Below the pieces are notes generated by a model. The model saw nothing but the letters and a program-made list of their open reading frames with translations. It did not search any database and was not told the origin of the DNA. The position numbers and the translations under genes were made by a program. Below are positions 41,740 to 49,754 of a stretch of DNA of 64,000 bases, piece after piece. Each line of letters opens with the position of its first letter. Position 1 is the stretch's first letter. The DNA is from Kribbella capetownensis (GTDB lineage Bacteria; Actinomycetota; Actinomycetes; Propionibacteriales; Kribbellaceae), in assembly GCF_004331485.1 (NCBI RefSeq), contig NZ_SJKD01000015.1, forward strand, positions 84,820-148,819, written 5' to 3'.

Positions 41740-42082
41740 GGTGCTCGCGGCGCTCTGCTTCGTCGACCGTCAACTCGGCGGCTGGGTCGATCTCGAGGCG
41801 TTCGTCCGGGATGGGAAGACCGCTCTCGACCGACAGCTGGTACGTGCCATCCGCCAGCCGCTGCTCAGCTCGCGACAGGGCGTCGAGTCGTTCCCGCAGA
41901 CTCTTCTCGACCGCACTGTCGACCTCCTCGTGCTCCAACGGCTGCGCGCCATCGGCGTCGCCATCGCCGGCATCTTGTTCGGCGGCGTTGTCATCCAGGC
42001 GTTCGCCCGCAGCGGTCCTCAGCAAGTTGGTGACCCGCTCGCGCTCCGCCACGATCAGTTCTTTGGCCCGTTCGAGGTCCAT
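41729..42082 (-). CDS. TraR/DksA-like protein without zinc cysteines
   Basis: Protein of 117 residues. The helical N-terminus (LERAKELIVAERERVTNLLR) and C-terminal segment (LDALSRAEQRLADGTYQLSV, PIPDERLEIDPAAELTVDEA) follow the TraR/DksA plan, in which the second part normally holds a C4 zinc finger. All four Cys are missing: GTYQLSVESGLPIPDERL replaces GTYGxCxxCGxPIPxxRL. It may still bind RNA polymerase secondary channel, as some Cys-less DksA proteins do. AGGAG precedes the ATG. It lies between a sigma-like gene upstream and the acetyltransferase. Confidence 0.85.
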   Translation of the reverse strand: MDLERAKELIVAERERVTNLLRTAAGERLDDNAAEQDAGDGDADGAQPLEHEEVDSAVEKSLRERLDALSRAEQRLADGTYQLSVESGLPIPDERLEIDPAAELTVDEAERREHHDY

Positions 42083-42144
42083 AGCGTTCTCCTGTGTCTT
42101 GTCCGTGCCGGGCGAGTCCGTTCGATGCTCGATGCGCCTCCTCG

Positions 42145-43179
42145 TCACCGGCCGGCGAGGTAGGCGTCCACCCGCGCACGTACATCGCGGCGCGCTCGAG
42201 CGAGGTCCCGTTGGAGCCGGGCGGGTTCTCGGTCGAGCAACCCACCGGCCGTCTGGAACGAGTGGCCTTCGATGTCGACCAGATACAGTGCGTCGCCCAG
42301 ATCCTGCGGCAGCTCATCGAGGGCGGCGTCGACGACGGAGTACAGCTCCGAGGTTTCCACCTCCGCGTCCGGTCCCAGGAGCCTGGTGACCGACGGCCAC
42401 GCACTCGGCGGGCTCGTCCACTCGCCCTTGTCGGGTCCGTCGCTGTAGAGGTCCGGGAACAGGAGTTCCGCCTGGTCGGCATCCGGATCGAGTGCATCGA
42501 GATCGGCCAACTCCCGGAGGGAACCAAATCCACCCGGATCAGGGGGCAGGTCCGACTCCGCGAGATCGGCCGCGTTGTGCGAGTGATGCCTCAGCAGGCT
42601 GTCCGCCCACTCACCGGCGGTGACATCCGCCTGCTTCTGACGGTCATCGATGCGTCGCAACAAGTACTCGACGAGCTCGTCGCGTCCGGGCACCGCCACC
42701 GGCTTCGCGCTGAGAAAGTGATCCCAGGTCTCTTGCACCAGGTCGTCTGCGTGCTCTGGGTCCGCCGCACGCGCCAGCGCCGCGAGAATCCGCTGGCTCT
42801 GGTCGACCGTCGGCGCCTGGGTCGCGCGTGCGCCGGCCCGGCCGTCCGCTGAGGCATCTGCCGATCCGATCTCTCGTGTCCTGGGGCGGGCGCCGAGCAC
42901 GGCAGTGGTCGCGGCCATCTGGCCGACGTGTGCTGCGCAGGCACCGCAGTCCTGAAGGTGCTGCGCTACAGCGAGCACATCCTCGCGTGGCAGACAGCCA
43001 TCCAGGGCGAGGCTTCCATAGCGCGCAACGTCTCTGCAATCAGCCAACTCCTCGTAGGCATCGGGAACTCGATGACCGATCCCGACGCCACCTCCCTTCG
43101 GGTGCGGATTCGTCGTCGAAGGTTCGTGGCCGCGGGCAGGGCCGTTCTTTCGGATCCCCTGCCGATCACCTCTGCGCAT
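42145..43179 (-). CDS. zf-HC2 zinc finger fused to sigma-70-like regions
   Basis: Protein of about 344 residues with an unusual order. An N-terminal anti-sigma zinc motif (H74-x3-C78-x2-C81, in AQHLQDCGACAAHV) is followed by an ECF-sigma-like region 2 (RILAALARAADPEHADDLVQ, ETWDHFLSAKPVAVPGRDEL) and region 4 (DALDELPQDLGDALYLVDIE then GHSFQTAGGLLDREPARLQR). Anti-sigma and sigma modules are usually separate; here one polypeptide could self-inhibit and respond to redox or metal signals. The start (ATG at 43179) is uncertain, because the 50 residues before the finger look disordered. A TraR/DksA-like gene follows 62 bases downstream. Confidence 0.75.
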   Translation of the reverse strand: MRRGDRQGIRKNGPARGHEPSTTNPHPKGGGVGIGHRVPDAYEELADCRDVARYGSLALDGCLPREDVLAVAQHLQDCGACAAHVGQMAATTAVLGARPRTREIGSADASADGRAGARATQAPTVDQSQRILAALARAADPEHADDLVQETWDHFLSAKPVAVPGRDELVEYLLRRIDDRQKQADVTAGEWADSLLRHHSHNAADLAESDLPPDPGGFGSLRELADLDALDPDADQAELLFPDLYSDGPDKGEWTSPPSAWPSVTRLLGPDAEVETSELYSVVDAALDELPQDLGDALYLVDIEGHSFQTAGGLLDREPARLQRDLARARRDVRARVDAYLAGR

Positions 43180-43377
43180 CGACCCATCCCCGGGCAGAGT
43201 GGCCGGCGCGGGTCCTGCCGGTGAGTGATCTCGGCGTTGCCGGTCGACGGGACCTTCGGAACAGATCACTTCGGCGTCACAGCCGACGTCGAACAACCCG
43301 AAACACCGATCGGCAGCTAACGAGGCCCGACGGGGGCCGGCACCGGCCTCGCGCCGGGTAGGCCTCAGAGTCCGATG

Positions 43378-43402
43378 AGGCGGCGAAGTACCTCCGCCGC
43401 CT
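43378..43402 (-). terminator. 8-bp hairpin at the end of the HSP18 regulator operon
   Basis: AGGCGGCG / CGCCGCCT with a nine-base loop. It overlaps the stop codon of the gene at 43401-43670 and is where the leftward operon ends. Confidence 0.5.
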
Positions 43403-43670
43403 ATGAGACGTACAGGACTTCGGCGATGTCGCCGGACGCTGTTCGGATGATGTGTGGCAGCCGGTTCCAGCGCGCAACCTGAGAGCCGAGTGCGATCTGA
43501 TCCAGCTCGTCATCGCCACTGGCGAAGGGAACTCGGCTGTCATGGCGGCGCGAGTGCCAGGCGCCGTCGACGTAGTAGGTCTCGACGAACTCCGCAGGTA
43601 CTCCGCGTGCCAGGTCGCTGCCAGGTGCGGGCCGGCGGGGCGTTTTGTCCGACAGGGCGGGAGTACTCAC
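43401..43670 (-). CDS. Small hypothetical protein coupled to HSP18 regulator
   Basis: 89 residues from a GTG at 43670 that overlaps the stop of the upstream regulator (GTGA), so its translation is coupled. The sequence has a short disordered start, then VPAEFVETYYVDGAWHSRRH, DELDQIALGSQVARWNRLPH and IAEVLYVS, a compact mixed fold. I do not recognise the family. Its place in the heat-shock operon suggests a role in the same response. Confidence 0.65.
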   Translation of the reverse strand: MSTPALSDKTPRRPAPGSDLARGVPAEFVETYYVDGAWHSRRHDSRVPFASGDDELDQIALGSQVARWNRLPHIIRTASGDIAEVLYVS

Positions 43671-44302
43671 GTCTCGATACCTCCTGGTGTGGTTCGGCGG
43701 GCGAGGTCGGCGTCGCGGATCTTGTCGGTGGCTCTGGTCAAGGTGCTGATCTGGTCGGCCAGGTCCGGGTGAGTCGCCCGGAGGCATCGGGCCGCGTCGG
43801 CCAGGGGTTGCACGAGTTCTGCGGCATCGTCGCTGCCGAGGACCGCTCGCACCCGATCGATGGCGTCGTTGACGGCGGAACGGTTCGCCGAATCTCTGGG
43901 AAGAGCCGTGATCAGGCCGGCCACCTGGCGCAGCGACGCGGCGTTGCCGCGGGCCCAATCGGCCACGGCGCGATCAGCCGAACGCAGGTTGCGGGTTGCG
44001 TCGACGCGATGCTCCCGCGTCGTTCCGGGGCGGTCGGCGGCTTGCGGTTTGAGCCGCAGGTACCGCCGCTCGGCGGCCTGCCGACTGGCCAGGCCGAGCG
44101 CCGGCGCGATCTGCGCCCACGTCAGGCCGCGGAACCGAGCCGACTCGATCAGCGCGGGCTCCCAGTGATCAAGGCTGGTGCGCAGCCGACTCAGCGCACC
44201 GAGGGCAGCCAGCAACTCTGGGGCTTCCGCCTGCTCCAATTCCTCCGGCGCCTCGAGAAGCTCGAGGCCGTCGAGAAGGCCGCGCAGCTGACTGTTCTCC
44301 AT
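43667..44302 (-). CDS. HSP18-type transcriptional regulator
   Basis: Regulator of 211 residues of the actinobacterial HSP18 transcriptional regulator family, found divergent from small heat-shock protein genes. The N-terminus shows LLDGLELLEAPEELEQAEAP and LTWAQIAPALGLASRQAAER, the latter a helix-turn-helix. A long helical C-terminal part follows. I chose the ATG at 44302 because GGTGGA lies five bases upstream; an ATG at 44314 would lie just beside the first palindrome. Two identical-core palindromes between this gene and the Hsp20 gene are its likely operators. Confidence 0.85.
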   Translation of the reverse strand: MENSQLRGLLDGLELLEAPEELEQAEAPELLAALGALSRLRTSLDHWEPALIESARFRGLTWAQIAPALGLASRQAAERRYLRLKPQAADRPGTTREHRVDATRNLRSADRAVADWARGNAASLRQVAGLITALPRDSANRSAVNDAIDRVRAVLGSDDAAELVQPLADAARCLRATHPDLADQISTLTRATDKIRDADLARRTTPGGIET

Positions 44303-44315
44303 GAAGTCCACCATC

Positions 44316-44370
44316 CGTCATCCGCTGGATGACGATCCGTCTTGTCATCGATTCGATGACATGCTACAAC
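44316..44370 (+). promoter_or_regulatory. Hsp20 promoter with two GTCATC-N5-GATGAC operators
   Basis: CGTCATCC-GCT-GGATGACG (44316-44334) and TGTCATCG-ATT-CGATGACA (44343-44361) share the core GTCATC-N5-GATGAC, centres 27 bases apart. TTGTCA (44342-44347) and TACAAC (44365-44370) are 17 bases apart, and the second palindrome fills the space between them. Binding would repress the Hsp20 gene and probably the regulator itself. Confidence 0.75.
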
Positions 44371-44421
44371 GGTTCTGCGTGTTGACGCCACCGATGTCTG
44401 TGAATCAGGAGGTGTACGACG

Positions 44422-44865
44422 ATGTTGATGCGCACTGACCCGTTCCGGGAACTGGACCGTCTGACCCAGCAGGTCCTGGGCAGCGCGAGCACCCCGGGCA
44501 CCTGGTCGAGGCCGAATCCGATGCCTCTGGACGCGTACCGCGCGGGCGATGAGTACGTCGTGGCGTTCGATCTTCCCGGTGTCGCTCCGGACGCGATCGA
44601 GCTCGACATCGAGCGCAACGTGCTCACCGTGAAGGCCGAGCGCCGACCGCCCCAGCTGGCCGACGACGTCGAGATGCAGGTTGCCGAACGCCCCCTCGGT
44701 GTGTTCTCGCGGCAACTCTTCCTCGGGGAGACCCTCGACACCGACCGGATCGACGCCGGCTACGACGCCGGCGTCCTCACCTTGCGGATCCCGATCGCCG
44801 AGAAGGCCAAGCCACGCAGGATCGCGATCACCGACGCCGATTCGCACAAGCAAATCAACGCCTGA
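44422..44865 (+). CDS. Small heat-shock protein, Hsp20/alpha-crystallin
   Basis: ATP-independent chaperone of 147 residues. The alpha-crystallin domain spans about residues 35-130 (MPLDAYRAGDEYVVAFDLPG; VLTVKAERRPPQL; GVFSRQLFLGETLDTDRIDA), and the conserved A-G-V-L motif appears in DAGVLTLRIPI. The short N-terminal region (DPFRELDRLTQQVLG) is typical. AGGAGG precedes the start. It is divergent from the HSP18-type regulator, with two operators in the gap, and a terminator follows the gene. Confidence 0.93.
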   Translation: MLMRTDPFRELDRLTQQVLGSASTPGTWSRPNPMPLDAYRAGDEYVVAFDLPGVAPDAIELDIERNVLTVKAERRPPQLADDVEMQVAERPLGVFSRQLFLGETLDTDRIDAGYDAGVLTLRIPIAEKAKPRRIAITDADSHKQINA

Positions 44866-44871
44866 GCCAGA

Positions 44872-44908
44872 CCCGGATCGGTGCGGTGCGCAACTGCACC
44901 GATCCGGG
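44872..44908 (+). terminator. 13-bp hairpin after hsp20
   Basis: Perfect stem CCCGGATCGGTGC / GCACCGATCCGGG with an 11-base loop, starting seven bases after the Hsp20 stop and before the GAF-ANTAR gene. Confidence 0.75.
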
Positions 44909-44963
44909 AGGTCGGCGTACGACGACCCAGTAGATGACCCAGCAACGGGATGCGAGGAAACCG

Positions 44964-45725
44964 ATGGCGCTCAACGATTACGCCGATCAGCCAACGGCTC
45001 CTGCCAACGGCGTACCGGATGAGTCTGTTCCGCCGATCGGCCCGGTCGAGACAACGCAGGCGAAGATCTTCGCGCGACTGGCCGTCGAGATGCACGAGGC
45101 CGAGGGAGTGGAGGAGACCGTCGGCGCCGTGGTGCAGTTCGCGCTCCAGGCGCTGGATTGCAGCTACGCCGGCGTCGCGCTGTCCACCCGTGGCAGGCCG
45201 GAGATCCCAGCTGTCACCGATCCGATCGTCGCCGAGATCTATCGGCTTCAACTCGACACCCGCGACGGTCCCCTGACGGCATCGATGCGACATCGGGCCA
45301 CCGTGCTGGTCCGCGACACGACAACCGACACGCGGTGGCCCGCGTGGGCCGCAATGGTCACCCGTCTCGGCGTGCGCAGTGTGCTGGACATCCCGCTGAT
45401 GCTTGGCGACGAGTCACGCACCGTCGGCGTACTCGGTCTGTACAGCCGGATCCCTGACGGTTTCAGCAGCGACGACGAGGCGATCGCGCACATCCTCGCC
45501 CGGCATGCCTCGGTCGCCGTCGCGACCGCACGGCACGAGGAGAACATGGCGGCGGCCGTCGATGCCCGCAAACTGGTCGGCCAGGCCATGGGCATCCTGA
45601 TGGAACGGTTCGACCTCGACGGCGACCGGGCCTTCGCAACCCTGAAGCGCTATTCCCAGGACACCAACACCAAACTCCGCGACGTCGCCCAAACACTCAT
45701 CGACACCCGCAACCTCCCCCGATGA
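44964..45725 (+). CDS. GAF and ANTAR domain regulator
   Basis: Protein of 253 residues, closely related to the protein at 4594-5397. The GAF domain (about 25-170) runs from AVEMHEAEGVEETVGAVVQF to HILARHASVAVATARH. The ANTAR domain (about 180-235) has DARKLVGQAMGILMERFDLD and NTKLRDVAQTLIDTRNLP. I chose the ATG at 44964 because GAGGAA precedes it, while the upstream ATG at 44934 lacks a ribosome binding site. It is isolated from the Hsp20 gene by a strong terminator. RNA targets are unknown. Confidence 0.88.
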   Translation: MALNDYADQPTAPANGVPDESVPPIGPVETTQAKIFARLAVEMHEAEGVEETVGAVVQFALQALDCSYAGVALSTRGRPEIPAVTDPIVAEIYRLQLDTRDGPLTASMRHRATVLVRDTTTDTRWPAWAAMVTRLGVRSVLDIPLMLGDESRTVGVLGLYSRIPDGFSSDDEAIAHILARHASVAVATARHEENMAAAVDARKLVGQAMGILMERFDLDGDRAFATLKRYSQDTNTKLRDVAQTLIDTRNLPR

Positions 45726-45795
45726 CCGCACGCCGAGCTGAGCCAGTACGGCGTACCCGAGGAGAACCTGACCGACAAACCAGCGTCCGTGGACA

Positions 45796-46480
45796 TCACA
45801 TCCAGAGGTCGAGTCGGACGTCGAGGGACTGGAGCCAGGTGTTGAGGTCGAGGGCCATCTCGAGCGCATACCGGCTCACCGTCGAGGTGGTCTCGCCTGC
45901 CGGCGTCGTCGCGGCCTGTTCGACGGCGGTGCGGTTGAGCAGGGCGTGAATGGGCGTGTCGCGATCGCCAGACCGGCCAGGTGCCTGGCAGGCACGGTAG
46001 GCGTTGGTCAGCAGCTGAGCGCAGCCGGCATCGGTCCAGTCCGAGAGCACTAGCCGAAGGCAACCACCTCGCCGCTGGGCAGTTCGTCGGTGAAGAAGTC
46101 ACTAGCTACGAAGTCGAGCCGCTCGGCCAGGGCGTAGGTGCGGTAGAACGTCTCGAAGGGCGACGGGAGGCCTTTGTCGACTTCAGCTTTGCCGTGGTCG
46201 AGATAGGCGGTGAGACGTGTGATCTGGTCGGATGTCTCGTTGACCAGGTGGTCGACGAAACCGCCGATGTAGCGGTCGTCGGAGGGGTCGAGGTAGGGGC
46301 GCATCTTCGTCCTGAGTCCGTACCGGCCCTCTGCTGTGCGGTCGAGGATCCCGAACGCTGTCAGCGCCAGCAGGATCCGTTCCAGTGTTTCCGCGTCTGC
46401 CTGGAGTAGTGGCCGCCTGCGCGGCTGGTGACGGCCACGCTGGGCAAGACCAGAACGGGCGTCATTACCGCGGACGCCCC
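45796..46480 (-). pseudogene. Decayed O-methyltransferase
   Basis: Fragments of a dimerising SAM O-methyltransferase lie in order but in changing frames: LQADAETLERILLALTAFGI and YIGGFVDHLVNETSDQITRL from the N-terminal winged domain, RLDFVASDFFTDELPSGEVV from the SAM domain, and after a stop and frame change, LSDWTDAGCAQLLTNAYRAC with PIHALLNRTAVEQAATTPAG. The SAM-binding glycine motif between winged and catalytic parts is deleted. The gene cannot give a working enzyme. A related intact methyltransferase runs off the right edge of the window. Confidence 0.75.
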
Positions 46481-46506
46481 CTGCTTGCGGATCCCTGCCA
46501 ACTGTC

Positions 46507-46553
46507 TTGACCCTCGCTGTTCGTGTGTTTAGCATACTGAACATGAGTTCAGT
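46507..46553 (+). promoter_or_regulatory. Leaderless promoter with operator over the start codon
   Basis: TTGACC (46507) and TAGCAT (46530) are 17 bases apart, which places the expected transcript start at the ATG at 46543. The perfect palindrome ACTGAAC-ATGA-GTTCAGT (46536-46553) has the start codon in its centre. Confidence 0.65.
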
Positions 46554-47181
46554 CGACGAAGACGGCGACCTGACCGCGAAGGCCGTGATCCGGAACGCCG
46601 CGCTCCGGTTGTTCGCCGAGCTTGGGCACGATGCCGTCACGATGCGGCAGATCGCCGCGGCGGCAGGCGTGTCGCCCGCGCTGGTCGTCCATCACTTCGG
46701 CAGCAAGGACGGGCTGCGCGCGGCGGTGGATGCGTACGCCGGGCGCGCCTTCGACTCCCTGTTCGCGATGGACGAGCACGATGTCGCCGATGCTGTGGCC
46801 GGGGACAACTGGATGTCCGTCGCCGAGATGTTCGCGCGTGCGTTCCCGCCGGGATCACCGTTGCCCGCATACCTGCGCCGCCTGCTTCTCACCAATGACC
46901 CGGCGGGCGCCGCGTTGTTCGGCCGGTGGTTCAACCAGACCCACCAACTGCTCGACTCCCTGACCGAGATCGGCGCCACCCGCCCCAGTGAGGACCCAGC
47001 GGTCCGCGCTGCCTTCCTGCTGGTCAACGACCTGGCGCTGCTCCTCCTGCGGAACCAGGTTGCTGCCGCGATCGGGGTCGATCCGCTCACGCCGGAAGGC
47101 ATGGCCCGCTGGGCCAAGGAGGTCACCGCCGTCTACCAGCAGGGCGCGTTCGTGTCCGCACCCGAGGAGGAGCAATCGTGA
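46543..47181 (+). CDS. TetR-family repressor of ABC exporter module 1
   Basis: TetR regulator of 212 residues. The HTH reads LFAELGHDAVTMRQIAAAAG, VSPALVVHHFGSKDGLRAAV; the C-terminal domain is helical and hydrophobic (LLVNDLALLLLRNQVAAA), able to hold a drug-like ligand. The start codon lies inside a palindrome and a promoter fits a leaderless transcript. Its stop overlaps the GTG of the ABC ATPase gene, so one message encodes TetR, ATPase and permease. It would repress its own operon until its inducer binds. Confidence 0.9.
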   Translation: MSSVDEDGDLTAKAVIRNAALRLFAELGHDAVTMRQIAAAAGVSPALVVHHFGSKDGLRAAVDAYAGRAFDSLFAMDEHDVADAVAGDNWMSVAEMFARAFPPGSPLPAYLRRLLLTNDPAGAALFGRWFNQTHQLLDSLTEIGATRPSEDPAVRAAFLLVNDLALLLLRNQVAAAIGVDPLTPEGMARWAKEVTAVYQQGAFVSAPEEEQS

Positions 47182-48119
47182 GTGAGGTCGTCCACATCCG
47201 CGAACTCACCAAGACGTTCGGAAAGGTCCGCGCCCTCGACGGGCTGAGCCTGAGTGTTCGTGCCGGCGAGGTCCATGGCTTCCTTGGTCCCAACGGTGCG
47301 GGCAAGTCGACCACGATCCGCATCCTGCTCGGACTGATCCGGGCCGGCGGCGGTACCGCCGAACTGTTCGGCGCCGATCCCTGGCGGGAGGCGGCCAGGC
47401 TGCACGGGCGACTGGCCTATGTCGCCGGAGACGTCGCGTTGTGGCCCGGCCTGACCGGGGGCCAGTGTCTCGACGTCATGGGCGCGACGCACGGCCGCGT
47501 CGACGAGAAGCGCCGGGAACAACTGATCGAACGCTTCGAGCTCGACCCTGGCAAGCGGATCCGCGACTATTCCAAAGGCAACCGCCAGAAGGTGGCCCTC
47601 GTGGCTGCCTTGGCCGCGGACGTGGACCTGCTGGTACTCGACGAACCCACCTCCGGCCTCGACCCGTTGATGGAGCAGGCGTTCCAGCAGTGCGTGCGGG
47701 AACGGAGAACCGACGGCGTGACGGTGCTGCTCTCCAGCCACATCCTCGGCGAGGTCGAGGCGCTGGCCGACCGGGTGAGCATCGTTCGCCACGGTCGCAC
47801 GGTGACCACCGGCAGTCTTGCCGACCTGCGTCGGCACACCCGTACGTCGGTCCACGTGGTCACCGCACGGGAACCCGAAGGGCTGGCTCGTGCCGACGGG
47901 GTGGCCGAGTGTGTGTCCGAACGGCTGGACGGGCAGGTCGACACCCGCTTCACGATCGACGCGGATCAGCTCGACGCGACGATCGGCAGGCTGCACGCCG
48001 CACAGATCCACACCCTGACCGTCACTCCACCGAGTCTCGATGCACTGTTCCTGCGAAACTACGGCGAGATGCCCGACGCCCCCGACAGCCGTGAGTCGCT
48101 GGCCGGGGCCCCGCAATGA
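47178..48119 (+). CDS. ABC exporter ATPase, module 1
   Basis: ATPase subunit of 313 residues. Walker A LGPNGAGKSTT, Q-loop region near AYVAGDVALWPGLTGG, signature YSKGNRQKV (a variant of LSGGQ), Walker B LLVLDEPTSGLDPL, and the switch His in LLSSHILGE are all present. The SKGNRQK signature and the long C-terminal domain are typical of ABC-2 exporters of drugs and polyketides. Translation is coupled at both ends (GTGA with tetR, ATGA with the permease). Confidence 0.93.
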   Translation: MSEVVHIRELTKTFGKVRALDGLSLSVRAGEVHGFLGPNGAGKSTTIRILLGLIRAGGGTAELFGADPWREAARLHGRLAYVAGDVALWPGLTGGQCLDVMGATHGRVDEKRREQLIERFELDPGKRIRDYSKGNRQKVALVAALAADVDLLVLDEPTSGLDPLMEQAFQQCVRERRTDGVTVLLSSHILGEVEALADRVSIVRHGRTVTTGSLADLRRHTRTSVHVVTAREPEGLARADGVAECVSERLDGQVDTRFTIDADQLDATIGRLHAAQIHTLTVTPPSLDALFLRNYGEMPDAPDSRESLAGAPQ

Positions 48120-49696
48120 ACGCCGGGCTGGGCACCATGGTGGGGATCGTCTGGCGCACTCGGCGCCGTGGCATCGCCGTCTGGGTCGTCGCCCTCGCCG
48201 CAAGCATGGTCGGGACGGCCGCGAGCATCGCCGGCCTGTACGACACCCCGGCCAAGATCCACAGCTACGCCGAGGCGGTCACCTCCGGCAGCGCGCTGGC
48301 CGCGATCAACGGCCACGTCGAGGGAATCGACAGCCTGGGCGGGGTGATCCAGGACGAGTTCGGGTTCCTGGCCTCGTTCCTGCTGCCGTTGCTGGGCATC
48401 GGCCTGGTCGCCGGATCGACCCGGCGCGAGGAGGAGTCAGGCCGGCTCGAGACGATCCTCGGCGGGCGGATCGCGCGGCACCAACCGGTCCTCGCGGCCC
48501 TTGCGGTGGCGACCGCGGCGATCGTCGCGACGTCGGCCATGTTCGCAGCCGGACTGGACGTCGTGGGGGTCCCGGTGTCCCGAGCGATCCTCTACAGCGC
48601 ATCGCTCGGCGGGATCGCCTTCCTGTTCGCCGCGTACGCCGCGCTGATGGCGCAACTCGTGCTGCATGCGCGTGGGGTCTACACGTGGAGTCTGATCATG
48701 TTGACCGTCGCGTACGTGGTGCGGGGAATCGGTGACACGACCAAGTCCTGGCTGACCTGGCTGTCGCCGCTGGGCTGGGCAGAGAAGGCCGCACCGTTCG
48801 GAGATCAGCGCTGGTGGGCGCTCGCCGTACCGATCGTCGTCGGTGCCGCCCTGGGCGGTGCTGCCGTGTGGCTGGCCGCCCGCCGCGATATCGGCAGTGT
48901 CCTGTGGCGAAGGGCCGCAGGATCCGCACGGTCGACCTCGCTCCACCGGCAGCCGATCGGCTTCGCGATCTGGATCCATCGTCCGGCGATGATCGGCTGG
49001 CTGGCCGGCGGTGTTCTGCTCACCGCGATGATGGGCTCATTGGCCCAACAACTGCTGGACGCGATGGCCGGCAATCCCGCATTGGCCGAGGCCATGGGGA
49101 TCCAGGACGGGCGACCGCTGGACGGTTTCGTTGCTGTGACCCAGCTGTATCTCGCCGTCCTCGCCGGCGGGTACGTCGTACAGGCACTCGGCACCCTCCG
49201 CACCGAAGAGGCCGAAGGCCGCCTGGAGGCACGGCTCGCCGGCACGCTGTCCCGGACCCGCTGGCTCGCCGCTCATGCCGGCGTCGTACTGGCCGGACTG
49301 GTCCTGATCGTCGTCGCCTCGTCCTCGGTTCTCGCGCTGTCGACCGCCTGGTCGGTCGGAAGCAACGACGACGCCGGCGTGGTCATGACGGCCGGCCTGG
49401 ACTATCTGCCGGCCGAACTGGTGTTCGCCGGTCTCGCGCTGGCACTGTTCGGCTTGTGGCCGCGCGGCTTCGGGCTCACCTGGGCGGCGTACGCGGTGGT
49501 GACCTTCATCGCGTTCCTCGGCCCCGGGCTGAAGCTGGCGCGATCGGTCCTCGACCTTGCTCCCACAACGCACGTCGGCAACCCCCCGCTGGGAACGGTT
49601 GATCCCGGCAGTCTGACCGCACTGGCCGGGGTCGCCATCGCGCTGCTTCTGGTCGGGTTCATCGCCTTCAACCGTCGGGACGTACCAAGGGCATAG
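48116..49696 (+). CDS. ABC-2 type permease, module 1
   Basis: Membrane subunit of 526 residues with about twelve hydrophobic segments in two similar halves (the first half starts RTRRRGIAVWVVALAASMVG; the second WIHRPAMIGWLAGGVLLTAM). This size and duplication match the permeases often called exporters of polyketide antibiotics. It would move a hydrophobic substrate out of the cell together with the preceding ATPase. Its ATG overlaps the ATPase stop by four bases. Confidence 0.88.
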   Translation: MNAGLGTMVGIVWRTRRRGIAVWVVALAASMVGTAASIAGLYDTPAKIHSYAEAVTSGSALAAINGHVEGIDSLGGVIQDEFGFLASFLLPLLGIGLVAGSTRREEESGRLETILGGRIARHQPVLAALAVATAAIVATSAMFAAGLDVVGVPVSRAILYSASLGGIAFLFAAYAALMAQLVLHARGVYTWSLIMLTVAYVVRGIGDTTKSWLTWLSPLGWAEKAAPFGDQRWWALAVPIVVGAALGGAAVWLAARRDIGSVLWRRAAGSARSTSLHRQPIGFAIWIHRPAMIGWLAGGVLLTAMMGSLAQQLLDAMAGNPALAEAMGIQDGRPLDGFVAVTQLYLAVLAGGYVVQALGTLRTEEAEGRLEARLAGTLSRTRWLAAHAGVVLAGLVLIVVASSSVLALSTAWSVGSNDDAGVVMTAGLDYLPAELVFAGLALALFGLWPRGFGLTWAAYAVVTFIAFLGPGLKLARSVLDLAPTTHVGNPPLGTVDPGSLTALAGVAIALLLVGFIAFNRRDVPRA

Positions 49697-49717
49697 CACG
49701 GTCTTTGAGAACGAGCC

Positions 49718-49754
49718 TTGTCAGCATTGAATGTTAGTGACTAACATTTGGGCT
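49718..49754 (+). promoter_or_regulatory. Promoter and palindromic operator of TetR gene 2
   Basis: TTGTCA (49718) and TAACAT (49742) are 18 bases apart. The perfect palindrome AATGTTAG-TGA-CTAACATT (49730-49748) covers the spacer and the -10. The expected transcript start is at about the GTG at 49755, so the message would be leaderless. Confidence 0.65.

Noticed and set aside
47133..48203. 356-codon minus-strand ORF opposite the ABC ATPase
   Set aside because: Antisense to Walker A/B-containing ATPase; no domain of its own.
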